This document shows positions 1 to 9,549 of a stretch of 64,000 nucleotides of DNA, piece after piece. The DNA is from Alphaproteobacteria bacterium (GTDB lineage Bacteria; Pseudomonadota; Alphaproteobacteria; Rickettsiales; SXRF01). Where the stretch lies: NCBI GenBank assembly GCA_025362975.1, contig JANYES010000020.1, positions 18,696 through 82,695 on the forward strand, read 5' to 3'. The notes beneath the pieces were generated by a model, which did no database searches, was not told the DNA's origin, and worked only from the letters and a program-made list of their open reading frames with translations. Numbering within the stretch: the stretch's first letter is position 1; each line of letters opens with the position of its first letter. Made by a program: the position numbers and the translations under genes.

Positions 1-1710
1 AAACAGCAAATGATAGCGCACCAGCCACGCGCAGGTTTCGATTTCATCCTGCTCAAACCCGAAGCGCGCCGCCAAGCGCTCCACCACTTTCTCTCCCAAT
101 TCCGAATGGTCCCCGCGTCTGCCCTTCGCGATATCGTGGCAGAACAGCGACAGATACAGCACCCGGCGCATGAACACGCGGTCCATGATGCTCGACACCA
201 CCGGCACTTCCTTGCGCAGCTCGCCTTTTTCAATGCTGTATAAAATCCCCATCGCCACCAGCGTATGCTCGTCGACGGTGAACACGTGGTACATGTTGAA
301 CTGCGTCTGCCCGATAATGCGCCCGAAATCCGGGATGAAATTCCCCAGCACCCCCGAATCGCTCATGCGCTTCAGCGCGATCTCCGGCTCGTCGCCGAGC
401 AGGATTTCCATAAACAGCGCATTGGCGCGCGCGTTGTGGCGCATCTCGTCATCCACCAGATGCAGGCTGCGCCCGATAAGCTGCAACGCATGCGGATGGA
501 TGTCGAGCGCATATTGCTGCGCCACACGAAACAGCTCCACCATCAGCACCGGGTTATGCTCGAACGCCGCCTCGCTGCGCACGGATAATCGCTGCCCGTC
601 CAGTTTAAACGCGCCCAGCTTCCACGGCATATGCCACAGCCACGCCAGTGATTTCTTAGGTTTTCGTTTTTTTTCTTCTTCCAGCAGCGCGCAGAACACA
701 CGCGTCATGCTACCCACCGTGCGCACCGCCACGAAATAGCGGCGCATGAAACGCGAAATCGAATGGTTCGGCGACGGATGCTTAAACCCCATCGCCTCGG
801 CAAGCGCTTGCTGGCGGTCGAAGGTGAGCCGGTCCTCGCAACGCCCGGCGATGTAATGCAGATACACGCGCACGCGGTTTAAAAACTGCCTCGCCTGATC
901 GAAAGTTTTGTATTCATCCGCCGTCAGCAGTTGCATGCCCACCAGATCGGAAATCGCGTCGATCGGATAAATATACCGTGCCATCCACCATAGCGTGTGC
1001 AAATCGCGCAAGCCCCCCTTGCCTTCCTTCACGTTCGGCTCCAGCATGTAGCGCGATTCGCCGAATTTTTGCAGCCGCGTATCGCGCTCGGCGAGTTTGG
1101 CTTCGACGAATTCCAGCTCCGAGCCTTCCACCAGATCTTCCTTGAAGCGTTTCCACATCGACTCGAATACTGTTTTATCCCCCGCAATAAATCGCGCGTC
1201 GAGCATGTTGGTGCGGATGGTGATGTCTTCTTTGGCTTTATTCAGCGTGTCGTCGACATCGCGGTGGGCCTGCCCCACTTTCAGCCCTAAATCCCATAGG
1301 ATATAGAGAATCGATTCAGCCGCCTTGCCCGCATCTTTGGAATGCTTCGCATCATACAAAAACACAAGGTCGATATCCGAATATGGAAACAATTCCTGCC
1401 GCCCGTAACCGCCCACGGCAAGGATGGAAATCCCCGACACCTGCCTCGGCGCATAAAACTCGAACAACGCGCCGAGCAACGTATCCATCGCGCGCGAATA
1501 GCTATCGAGCATGCGCCGACTGTCGCCCTTGCCGGGCGCGGCCCCCATGAACGCCGTTTTGATTTCCTCGCGCTGTTTATCCAGCCATGTTTTGCAGATG
1601 GCGAGCACTTTCGCCTTGAGCAGTTTCTTGTCGCCACCGCGCAGTTCTTCCAGCGCCATTTTCAGGGTATGGGCATCGGGTTCGGGTTTTTTTACGGTGG
1701 ATTTGGACAT
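1..1710 (-). CDS. glnD: PII uridylyltransferase/uridylyl-removing enzyme GlnD, 3' end cut by window edge
   Basis: GlnD senses glutamine and adds or removes UMP on the PII signal proteins, so controlling nitrogen assimilation in the cytoplasm. The first 570 residues are visible, read from ATG at 1710 leftward to the window edge with no stop. Residues 100-114 hold the nucleotidyltransferase signature GGYGRQELFPYSDID, with the metal-binding D-x-D. A GlnD-type helical linker follows, and at about 522-530 comes FCHDIAKGR, the start of the HD phosphohydrolase domain that removes UMP. The rest of the HD domain and the two C-terminal ACT domains should lie to the left. Family members are about 900 residues. 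The next gene rightward is divergent, so the promoter should lie in the 43 bp between them. Identification is secure; the C-terminal part is simply not visible. Confidence 0.93.
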   Translation of the reverse strand, partial: MSKSTVKKPEPDAHTLKMALEELRGGDKKLLKAKVLAICKTWLDKQREEIKTAFMGAAPGKGDSRRMLDSYSRAMDTLLGALFEFYAPRQVSGISILAVGGYGRQELFPYSDIDLVFLYDAKHSKDAGKAAESILYILWDLGLKVGQAHRDVDDTLNKAKEDITIRTNMLDARFIAGDKTVFESMWKRFKEDLVEGSELEFVEAKLAERDTRLQKFGESRYMLEPNVKEGKGGLRDLHTLWWMARYIYPIDAISDLVGMQLLTADEYKTFDQARQFLNRVRVYLHYIAGRCEDRLTFDRQQALAEAMGFKHPSPNHSISRFMRRYFVAVRTVGSMTRVFCALLEEEKKRKPKKSLAWLWHMPWKLGAFKLDGQRLSVRSEAAFEHNPVLMVELFRVAQQYALDIHPHALQLIGRSLHLVDDEMRHNARANALFMEILLGDEPEIALKRMSDSGVLGNFIPDFGRIIGQTQFNMYHVFTVDEHTLVAMGILYSIEKGELRKEVPVVSSIMDRVFMRRVLYLSLFCHDIAKGRRGDHSELGEKVVERLAARFGFEQDEIETCAWLVRYHLLF

Positions 1711-1753
1711 AGCCCTATTCTAAACCCTTCCGGGCGCAGTTCCAGCAGATATT

Positions 1754-2701
1754 ATGGTTGATCTGGGCGATAAATACGCCGAAAATCGCGCCATGAAGCA
1801 ATTATCCGACACTGCGGCTGCGATTGCCATCATGCTGGTGGCCATGATGTGCTTTTCGGCGATGAATATCGCCATCCGCATTTTGGCGAAAACCATGCCG
1901 TCGACAGAGATGGTGCTGCTGCGCAATCTCGTAAGTCTCGGCGTCATCATTGTCTGGGAAACCCTGCGCACCCGCGCCCGCCCCACCTTCCCCACCACCC
2001 GAATCAAGGGCCATTTCTGGCGCGCGAGTGTCGGCATCGTCGCGATGGAGTTATGGTTCCACGCCGTCACCTTGCTACCGCTCACACTTGCCACGGCGCT
2101 GAGTTTCACCACGCCGATTTTCTCCACTATTTTCGCCATAATCTTTCTCGGCGAAAAAGCGGGGCTTCGCCGCTGGAGCGCCATCGCCATCGGGTTTTTA
2201 GGCGTGCTCATCATCCTGCGCCCCGGCACCGGAAGCATCGGCGCGGACGCGCTGTTCGTCATCGCGTCGTCGATGATGATGGCGGTTGCCGGCGTGCTGG
2301 TCAAAACGCTGTCGCGCACGGAAAAGCCCGAAACCATCGTGTTTTACATGGCGCTGTTCATGGTGCCGTGGTCGGCCCCGCTGGCGATCATGAACTGGCA
2401 CGGTGTCACCGCGCGTGAGTTGTGGTTGCTGCTCTGGGTCGCTATCACCTCCACGGGCGCGCATCTGCTGATGGCGCGCGCCTATAAGCGCGCCGACATG
2501 GTGCTGCTGATGCCGTTCGATTTCTCCCGTCTCGTTTTCACTGCGCTAATGGCTTACGTCATCTTCGGTGAAACCTTAGATTCCGCCACCGTCACTGGCT
2601 CGCTCATCATCGTCGCCAGCACCGTCTACATCGCCCACCGCGAAGCGCGGCTGCGCCGGGTGGTCGCCCTGGAAGCGCTCAGGGAAGCCGAAACACAATA
2701 A
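1754..2701 (+). CDS. DMT-superfamily (EamA) membrane exporter
   Basis: This 315-residue inner-membrane protein has about ten hydrophobic segments arranged as two EamA repeats, typical of drug/metabolite transporters. The first repeat carries TEMVLLRNLVSLGVI and the motif PTxxIKGHFWRAS; a glycine/proline hinge follows (GFLGVLIILRPGTGSIG). The second repeat contains the family-like AYKRADMVLLMPFDFSRLVF. Relatives export amino acids, S-adenosylmethionine, riboflavin or other metabolites; the substrate cannot be read from the sequence. The first ATG is at 1754. A second at 1793 begins MKQLSDTAAAIAIML and would place the start directly before the first membrane segment, so it is a fair alternative. 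No Shine-Dalgarno decides between them. The gene is transcribed away from glnD and stands alone. Confidence 0.85.
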   Translation: MVDLGDKYAENRAMKQLSDTAAAIAIMLVAMMCFSAMNIAIRILAKTMPSTEMVLLRNLVSLGVIIVWETLRTRARPTFPTTRIKGHFWRASVGIVAMELWFHAVTLLPLTLATALSFTTPIFSTIFAIIFLGEKAGLRRWSAIAIGFLGVLIILRPGTGSIGADALFVIASSMMMAVAGVLVKTLSRTEKPETIVFYMALFMVPWSAPLAIMNWHGVTARELWLLLWVAITSTGAHLLMARAYKRADMVLLMPFDFSRLVFTALMAYVIFGETLDSATVTGSLIIVASTVYIAHREARLRRVVALEALREAETQ

Positions 2702-2835
2702 CAAGCGAATATATAAAAAATTATACATCTACTATTTAGAAAATTGCCGCTTAAAATGCGTGCGCTTATGCGTTGACTTTAATTTATTGCCGCATGTCGA
2801 GTCGCTCGCAAAACCGACGCGTCCGGCATGCAGCT

Positions 2836-3981
2836 TTAACGGCTCTTTCCCGCCACGTGCTGCTGTAACGTCTCCACCAATCCCACACGCTTCTTCGCAT
2901 CGTCCCCGTTGATTTCCTGCGCGGCCAACTTGTGCTTGGCCGACGCCTTAAGCGTCATCGCAAGCGCATCGTGCGGCACTACGTGCTGGCGGCTGGCAAG
3001 CTGCGGCGCATACATCTGCGCGACATCTTCGAAACGTTTCGCCATGATCGGATAGTCCTGCGCATTGGGCAGCTTGCTCACGCCCGCCGAGCAGTCGACG
3101 GCGGTAACAAGCGCGCCTGCGGCTTCCAGCTGGCGCTGCATTTCCGGCACGTGCACCGCGCCTAAAATCGCCACGCAGGATTTCTTTTTTTCCTGCGCGA
3201 TGTCGGCCACGGCCTTCACCATCGCGATTTCGAATTTCGGATCGAACACCAGTTTTTCATCCATCGCACCGCCATCGGTCGGCGTGACTTTTTTACGTTC
3301 CATGTGCAGCGGATCCGCGCCGTGGAATCGCATGCCGAGGTATTTGCCCTGCATCATGGCAATAAAATCGTTCGGCATTTCGATTTTCTGCTGCAGGCGG
3401 AATATTTTCTTGTGCGGCTGCGCGCTTAAATCGGGAATCATCTGACTGATATTGACAAACGCCGCCTCGTCTTTACCCATGCCGTCGGTTTTAATGCGCA
3501 CCGGCCCTTTTTCCATGCGGTCCATGCGCGTGCGCGCCTTGGCGTCGATACCGCGCACGCCTGGGCCGTCCTGTTCGATCAACGCGTCTTCAATGCCGAG
3601 GCGCGAGGCGATGTCGGTAATCATCAGATCCGCAATCAGCGAGTTGCGGTTATTGTGCACTTCGGCGGCGAGGATGATCAGCGGTTTTTGCGCTTTATCG
3701 GCGGCGTCTTTCGCATTTTTGAGATGCGTGTACAGCTCGACATATTGCTTATCGACCACGTCCTGCGTCAGCGGCGCCGACGGCAATTGCAGTTCGATAT
3801 CGTCTTCCGCCACCGGCGCTTTTTTACCCAGCAGATAATAACCCGCCGCAATCCCCGCACCGCCCACCAGCGCAGCGATTGCCGCATCCCTGCGGCTCGG
3901 CATCCACGATCCTGATTCCGGCGTCGCCGGGGGCATTTTTTTTGGCGGCTGTAGATCGCCCTGGTTTTTGCGTTTGCTCAT
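2836..3981 (-). CDS. Membrane-anchored protein with a possible Tiki/TraB/ChaN-like fold
   Basis: A 381-residue protein of uncertain function. A proline-rich N-terminus is followed by one membrane anchor at about residues 33-52 (AALVGGAGIAAGYYLLG), so the rest probably faces the periplasm. The segment ILAAEVHNNRNSLIADLMI resembles the E-x-H-x-N motif that begins Tiki/TraB/ChaN-type folds, and CVAILGAVHVPEMQRQL resembles their second histidine block (G-x-x-H). These matches are by eye and weak, so the fold is an inference. The gene begins 10 bp after dctA on the same strand and is probably cotranscribed with it, which may mean a link to uptake or envelope physiology. To the left, about 135 bp of AT-rich sequence separates it from the convergent EamA gene. 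Confidence 0.6.
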   Translation of the reverse strand: MSKRKNQGDLQPPKKMPPATPESGSWMPSRRDAAIAALVGGAGIAAGYYLLGKKAPVAEDDIELQLPSAPLTQDVVDKQYVELYTHLKNAKDAADKAQKPLIILAAEVHNNRNSLIADLMITDIASRLGIEDALIEQDGPGVRGIDAKARTRMDRMEKGPVRIKTDGMGKDEAAFVNISQMIPDLSAQPHKKIFRLQQKIEMPNDFIAMMQGKYLGMRFHGADPLHMERKKVTPTDGGAMDEKLVFDPKFEIAMVKAVADIAQEKKKSCVAILGAVHVPEMQRQLEAAGALVTAVDCSAGVSKLPNAQDYPIMAKRFEDVAQMYAPQLASRQHVVPHDALAMTLKASAKHKLAAQEINGDDAKKRVGLVETLQQHVAGKSR

Positions 3982-3991
3982 TGTGGCATCT

Positions 3992-5308
3992 TTACAGCGG
4001 TTTCAGCACCGCTTCAACTCGTCCCGACAGCACGGCTTGCGCCTTGTTGTGGTCGAGTTCGTTTTCCCATTTGGCCAGCATCACCGTGGTCATACCATTG
4101 CCGATTAGGTTGATGATGGCGCGCCCCGTCGACATGAAGCGGTCGATGGCGAAGATCAACTGCAAGCCCACTTCAAGGCTCGGTTCCGGCATCAGATTCA
4201 TCGACGACATCGTCGCCGCCAGCACGAGGAACGCGCTGCCCGTCACCCCCGCCGCGCCCTTAGATGTGACCAGCAACACAGCAAGCAACGTCATCTGCTG
4301 CCAGAAGGAAATCGGCGTGCCGGTTGCATAGGTGATGAACAACGCGCCCATCGTGAAATAGATGCACGAGCCGACAAGGTTAAACGAATACCCGGCCGGA
4401 ATCACCAGCCCCACCACCGGCTTTGAACAGCCCAGCGCCACCAGCTTTTCCATCATGCGCGGCAGCACGGTTTCCGAAGACGCCGTGCCCAGCACGATCA
4501 GCAATTCTTCGCGGATGTATTTGAGGAATTGCCACGTGCTTAAGTGGCAATAATAACGCATCACCGGCGCTAGCACGACGAGGATAAAAACTGCGCCCGT
4601 CGCGTAAAACAGCAAGATCAATTCGCCCAGATCCTTCAGCGACCCGACACCGAATTTACCGACCGTATACGCCATCGCGCCGAACGCGCCGATGGGGGCG
4701 ACCTTGGTGATAAGATCGACCATTTTGAACAGTACGTGCGAGAAGGATTCGATCACCTCAATCACCGCTTTGGCTTTATGCGAACCGACTGCCGCCAAGG
4801 CCCATGCGAACAAAATCGCGACCACCAGCACTTGCAGGATTTCGCCTTCGGAAAACGCGCTCACCAAGGTGTTGGGAATCATGCCCATCAGGAAGTCAGT
4901 CGTCGAATGCATGGCGGCACCCGCATGCTGCATTTTTTCGTGCACGGCGGTGGTGTCCACGGAACCGGCGTCAATGTGCAGATTTGAACCGGGCTTGTAA
5001 AATTCCACCAGCACCCAGCCGATGATCAGCGCCAGCGTGGTGGTGATTTCAAACACCAGCAGCGCTTTAGCGCCCACGCGCCCGACCTGTTTCATGTTGC
5101 CCATGCCCGCGATGCCCGACACCATCGTGCAGAAAATAATCGGCGCGATGAGCATTTTGATCAGCTTGATGAACGCGTCCCCGAGCGGTTTCATCTCTAC
5201 CGCCGATTTCGGCGCGACCATGCCCCAGACGATGCCGATGATGATGGCAACGATCACCTGGAAGAACAGGCCCTTGTAAAACGGTTTATTGGCGGTATCG
5301 GCAGTCAT
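3992..5308 (-). CDS. dctA: C4-dicarboxylate:cation symporter DctA
   Basis: DctA imports succinate, fumarate, malate and related acids with protons or sodium across the inner membrane. The 438-residue length matches the family (about 430-450). Features of the glutamate/aspartate transporter (SDF) family are visible: the N-terminal IKLIKMLIAPIIFCTMVSGI, the serine-rich re-entrant hairpin GTASSETVLPRMMEKL, the GYSFNLVGSCIYF substrate segment, and the C-terminal block FIYATGTPISF...SKGAAGVTGSAFLVLAAT. DRFMSTGRAIINLIGNGMTT closes the transport core. The Tiki/TraB-like gene follows 10 bp downstream. No two-component dctB/dctD genes are nearby, so regulation is not evident here. Confidence 0.95.
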   Translation of the reverse strand: MTADTANKPFYKGLFFQVIVAIIIGIVWGMVAPKSAVEMKPLGDAFIKLIKMLIAPIIFCTMVSGIAGMGNMKQVGRVGAKALLVFEITTTLALIIGWVLVEFYKPGSNLHIDAGSVDTTAVHEKMQHAGAAMHSTTDFLMGMIPNTLVSAFSEGEILQVLVVAILFAWALAAVGSHKAKAVIEVIESFSHVLFKMVDLITKVAPIGAFGAMAYTVGKFGVGSLKDLGELILLFYATGAVFILVVLAPVMRYYCHLSTWQFLKYIREELLIVLGTASSETVLPRMMEKLVALGCSKPVVGLVIPAGYSFNLVGSCIYFTMGALFITYATGTPISFWQQMTLLAVLLVTSKGAAGVTGSAFLVLAATMSSMNLMPEPSLEVGLQLIFAIDRFMSTGRAIINLIGNGMTTVMLAKWENELDHNKAQAVLSGRVEAVLKPL

Positions 5309-5487
5309 TGGTCTCGTCCCGGTCGTTTATTGGTTAATTTTTTTGCAGACCAGTGTTTTAAGGGAAAACCGCCTCCTTGACCACCACAAAATGGGGGCAC
5401 CCGCCCCGGGGGATTTTTTAGGGGGATGGAGCGCGTGGTGATGGCGGCCTAACCTATTGATAGACTGCACTCGATTTGCTTTGGTGG

Positions 5488-6005
5488 CTATTTCTGAAGT
5501 CCGGCGGCTTCCTGCCGTTTTTTGAGGCTCTTGGCAGCCGAGACGGCGGCGCTTTCCATCTTCGTCATGCCCGTGCCTTCGCGCTCGGGCTTTTCGTCGT
5601 TAAACTTCGTATCTTTATCGAACATGAAGCGCGGGTCTTCGGGCACGAACATGGTGTAGCCCACCAAATTGGTGAGCACGCCAACATAGGCCTGCGTCAA
5701 ATCGACACCGGAAAAATCCAGCCCGGTGAAGATATCGCGCAGCTGGGTCACGTCGCCGACCACTTTAGCGCCCGGCTCCAGCACTTCGGCGAGCTTGATG
5801 CGCTCGCCTACCAGCGGATTGACGCGTTGGTGCAGCTTGCGGATGTCATCGGGCGTGAACATGTTACTTTTTTTGAAATCGGCCAGCACTTTTTCGTATT
5901 GCTTGCTGTGGTCGCGCTCTTTTTCGCTCGCGTCTTTATCGGCAGCGGTAGCATCCGTGCCATCCGCCTTGCCACGCTTGAGCTTTTTAGTTTTATCCGG
6001 AGCCA

Positions 6006-6006
<1 letters not shown>
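5488..6006 (-). CDS. Hypothetical charged protein downstream of glpX
   Basis: A 172-residue soluble protein that I do not recognise. The N-terminal 35 residues are lysine/aspartate-rich and low-complexity (KKLKRGKADGTDATAADKDASEKE), probably disordered. The central part (FTPDDIRKLHQRVNPLVGERIKLAEVLEPG... then DFSGVDLTQAYVGVLTNLVGYTMFVPEDPRF) looks folded and is mostly helical with a short hydrophobic stretch. The C-terminus is again lysine-rich. Its start codon overlaps the stop codon of glpX (position 6006 is shared), so translational coupling and shared expression with glpX are likely. There is no signal peptide. The strand opposite carries a long antisense frame that I consider a shadow. 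Confidence 0.6.
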
Positions 6007-7049
<1,043 letters not shown>

Positions 7050-7299
7050 ACGGTTTTCCCGGTTGATTTTGTAAGGCACTAGCTATGCTCCGTCAGCCCC
7101 GGCGGGTCAAGTTTTTTTACGCTTTAGCGCGGCAAATCAGGGCTCGGATGCAAAAGTTACCAGCATGGGAGAATTTAAGGTTTCGCAGTAAAAAATTGAT
7201 TAATAAAGGCATATTAGGTAAGTTTTACAAATGCTGCGCGAAGCGTTCACCAAGGACCAAGCGTCAAGCATTCCGGCCTTATGCCCCCGCGATAATTAT

Positions 7300-7338
7300 A
7301 AAAAAAGCGTCCATACCGACCGTCTCGGTGGGCGCTAA
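7300..7338 (-). terminator. Rho-independent terminator of hom
   Basis: Read on the minus strand, AGCG-C-CCA-CCGA pairs with TCGG-TA-TGG-A-CGCT around the loop GACGG, and a run of seven T follows. The hairpin begins at the hom stop codon, so it is a compact terminator that would end the aminotransferase-hom transcript before glpX. Confidence 0.7.
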
Positions 7339-8627
7339 AGCGTTTCGATACGAATCATGTAGGGTGTCTCGCTGACGGTGGCGAGTTTGGCGATGGCGTC
7401 AACGGCGCGCAGCATCGAAGATTCCTGCGTGTCATGAGTGGTCACGACCACGTTCACCGGCTCGCCGGGCTTGTGCGAATGTTGCAGGAAGGAGCGCAGG
7501 GAAATCTGCTCTTGTTTGAAAATCCCCGTCACTTCCGACAGCACGCCGGGCTTGTCGATCACACGCAGGCGCAGGTAATACGAGCTTTTTAAATGCTCCA
7601 TCGTGGAAAACGGCAGCGGATTGAGCTGCGACACCGGCAGCGTAAACGGCTTATACGCCACGCCGCGCGCGATATCCATAATGTCGGCCACGACCGAAGA
7701 CGCCGTCGGCCCCGCCCCCGCCCCGCGCCCTTCAAACAGCACGGTGCCCACCGAGTCCCCCTCAGCTAAAATCGCGTTGAACACGCCCGGCACAGTGCCC
7801 AGCGGCGAATCCATGCGCACCATGCACGGATGCACGCGTTGTTCCACGCCGGTTGGGGTCTGCGAGGTGATGCCCAGCAGCTTGATGCTGTAGCCGAGTT
7901 CTGCGGCGAATTCCATGTCGCGAAGCGTCACGCGGCGGATGCCTTCGATATACACGTCGCCGATGGAGGGCGCGCAGCCGAAGGCGAGGCTGGTTAAAAT
8001 CGCCAGCTTATGCGCGGTGTCGATGCCGTCGACATCGAAGCTCGGCTCCGCCTCCGCGTAGCCTTTTTCCTGCGCTTCTTTCAGCACGTCGTCAAAGCTG
8101 CGTTTGCTTTCCCACATCGAAGTCAGGATGTAGTTGCAAGTGCCGTTTAAAATTCCCACGACGCGCTTGAAATTATTGGCCGCCAGGCCGTCGCGCAGCG
8201 CCTTGATGATCGGGATGCCGCCAGCTACCGCCGCTTCGAACGCCAGAAGCGCGCCGGATTGCTCCGCCATCGCGGCCAGCGCAATGCCGTGATGGGCGAT
8301 GAGTGCCTTATTGGCAGTCACCACCGATTTCCCATTTTTAAGCGCCGTTTCAACCAACTCGCGGGCCACCCCTTCAGCCCCGCCGATCAGCTCGACGACC
8401 ACGTCGACTTGCGCGTCAGAAGCGATTGCCACGGGATTGTCAAACCAGCGTAAGCCACTGATATCCGTGCTGCGGGTTTTGTTTTTCGTGCGCGCGGAAA
8501 GCGCCGTAATCACGATCTCGCGCCCGGTTCGGGCTTTGAGCATCGCGGTGTGTTCGCTCAGGATTTTAAGGGTGCCGCCGCCGACGGTGCCGAGGCCGGC
8601 GATGCCGACGCGAAGTGGTGTAGTCAT
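7335..8627 (-). CDS. hom: Homoserine dehydrogenase
   Basis: This enzyme reduces aspartate-semialdehyde to homoserine with NAD(P)H, at the branch to threonine and methionine. The 430-residue length is normal for the ACT-containing type. The Rossmann motif GIAGLGTVGGGTL lies at residues 8-20. NKALIAHHG, the catalytic-core signatures GGIPIIKALRDGLAANN and GILNGTCNYIL, and the conserved EKGYAEAEPSFDVDGIDTAHKLAIL follow in order. The C-terminal 80 residues (YLRLRVIDKPGVLSEVTGIF) form an ACT domain that usually binds threonine for feedback inhibition. The gene is downstream of an aminotransferase and an unrecognised membrane protein on the same strand; the order aminotransferase-hom-glpX occurs in other alphaproteobacteria. 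Confidence 0.96.
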   Translation of the reverse strand: MTTPLRVGIAGLGTVGGGTLKILSEHTAMLKARTGREIVITALSARTKNKTRSTDISGLRWFDNPVAIASDAQVDVVVELIGGAEGVARELVETALKNGKSVVTANKALIAHHGIALAAMAEQSGALLAFEAAVAGGIPIIKALRDGLAANNFKRVVGILNGTCNYILTSMWESKRSFDDVLKEAQEKGYAEAEPSFDVDGIDTAHKLAILTSLAFGCAPSIGDVYIEGIRRVTLRDMEFAAELGYSIKLLGITSQTPTGVEQRVHPCMVRMDSPLGTVPGVFNAILAEGDSVGTVLFEGRGAGAGPTASSVVADIMDIARGVAYKPFTLPVSQLNPLPFSTMEHLKSSYYLRLRVIDKPGVLSEVTGIFKQEQISLRSFLQHSHKPGEPVNVVVTTHDTQESSMLRAVDAIAKLATVSETPYMIRIETL

Positions 8628-8645
8628 GCGTTTAAATCCTTGCTA

Positions 8646-9548
8646 TCACTTCGATTTGCCCTTGGAGGTGCTGCCGGTCTGGGCGCCTTCTTGTTGCTGG
8701 CGCTGGATGCGGCGCTGTTCTTCGCGCTCGCGGTGCGCGGCGGAGCCGGGAATGGGCGCATGCATCGGGTCGGGGCCGATATCATCGGCGAAATCGCCTT
8801 CCCTGCTTTTGATTTCCTGCACGTCGCCGCCTGTTTTATTGGCTGCCCTGTACATTTCGTAAGCCGCTTTACCGCCGAAGCCGATGCCGGTGAGCAACGT
8901 CAGCCCAAGTGTCCATTTGGCCACCAACCACGCGCGGTCGACCGTGCGCCCGCCGTTATCTTTGGTGGCCCATTTGCCGAGCTGTTCGTCGGTCATGCCC
9001 CTGTCGATAGCGGCTTGCAGAATGAGACGGCCCGCTTCCGACCCCTTGGTATGCTGCATGCCGCGCCCGCCGGGTCCGAGTTCGCCTGCGGGTCTTTTTT
9101 TCTTTTCTCCGTCTTCTTCTTCGCGTTGCGGTTCTTCGGCAGGTTCTTCAAGGTGCGGTTTTTTTGGCGTTTTGGCGCGCGGTTTTTTGGTCGGTTCTTC
9201 TGTGGGGCGGCCGCGGCCTTCGAGTTCGGCGCGCGCGAAGGCATAAAACGAGCCGGAATCGCCGCTGCCGCTTAAATCCTGATCGAGGGGGCTTTCGTTA
9301 TCCTGCCTGCCCGCTGCTGCGGCCTTGGTTTTTTCCTCATGCTTCCAGCAGACAAAAACTTCGCCGAGGCTTGGATATTGCGCAAAATGCGCGTAGGTCG
9401 CGGGCAAATCCCTCTGGTCTTGCAACGGCACGAGATGGGTTTGCGCGAAACCTTCGAGGAAAGCTTTGTCGTCAATGGTGCGTCTGCTTTCGTCGCGGCG
9501 GAAGAGAGTCAGCGCCCGTGCGAGGTCGTCATGTTCAATCGGTTCCAT
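8646..9548 (-). CDS. Hypothetical single-pass membrane protein between alaC-like gene and hom
   Basis: A 300-residue protein that I do not recognise. The start is taken at ATG 9548 (MEPIEHDDLARALTLFRRDE), which directly follows the aminotransferase stop codon; a longer open frame to 9689 runs back inside the aminotransferase and is unlikely. Residues about 1-80 look folded (a segment LPATYAHFAQYPSLGEVFVCW). Residues 95-175 are a lysine/glutamate/proline-rich disordered stretch (PTKKPRAKTPKKPHLEEP). A region RLILQAAIDRGMTDEQLGKWATKDNGGRTVDRAWLVAKWT follows, then a membrane segment (LGLTLLTGIGFGGKAAYEMY), then a charged tail. The tight spacing on both sides makes it a member of the aminotransferase-hom operon; the meaning of that link is unknown. 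Confidence 0.6.
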   Translation of the reverse strand: MEPIEHDDLARALTLFRRDESRRTIDDKAFLEGFAQTHLVPLQDQRDLPATYAHFAQYPSLGEVFVCWKHEEKTKAAAAGRQDNESPLDQDLSGSGDSGSFYAFARAELEGRGRPTEEPTKKPRAKTPKKPHLEEPAEEPQREEEDGEKKKRPAGELGPGGRGMQHTKGSEAGRLILQAAIDRGMTDEQLGKWATKDNGGRTVDRAWLVAKWTLGLTLLTGIGFGGKAAYEMYRAANKTGGDVQEIKSREGDFADDIGPDPMHAPIPGSAAHREREEQRRIQRQQQEGAQTGSTSKGKSK

Positions 9549-9549
9549 G

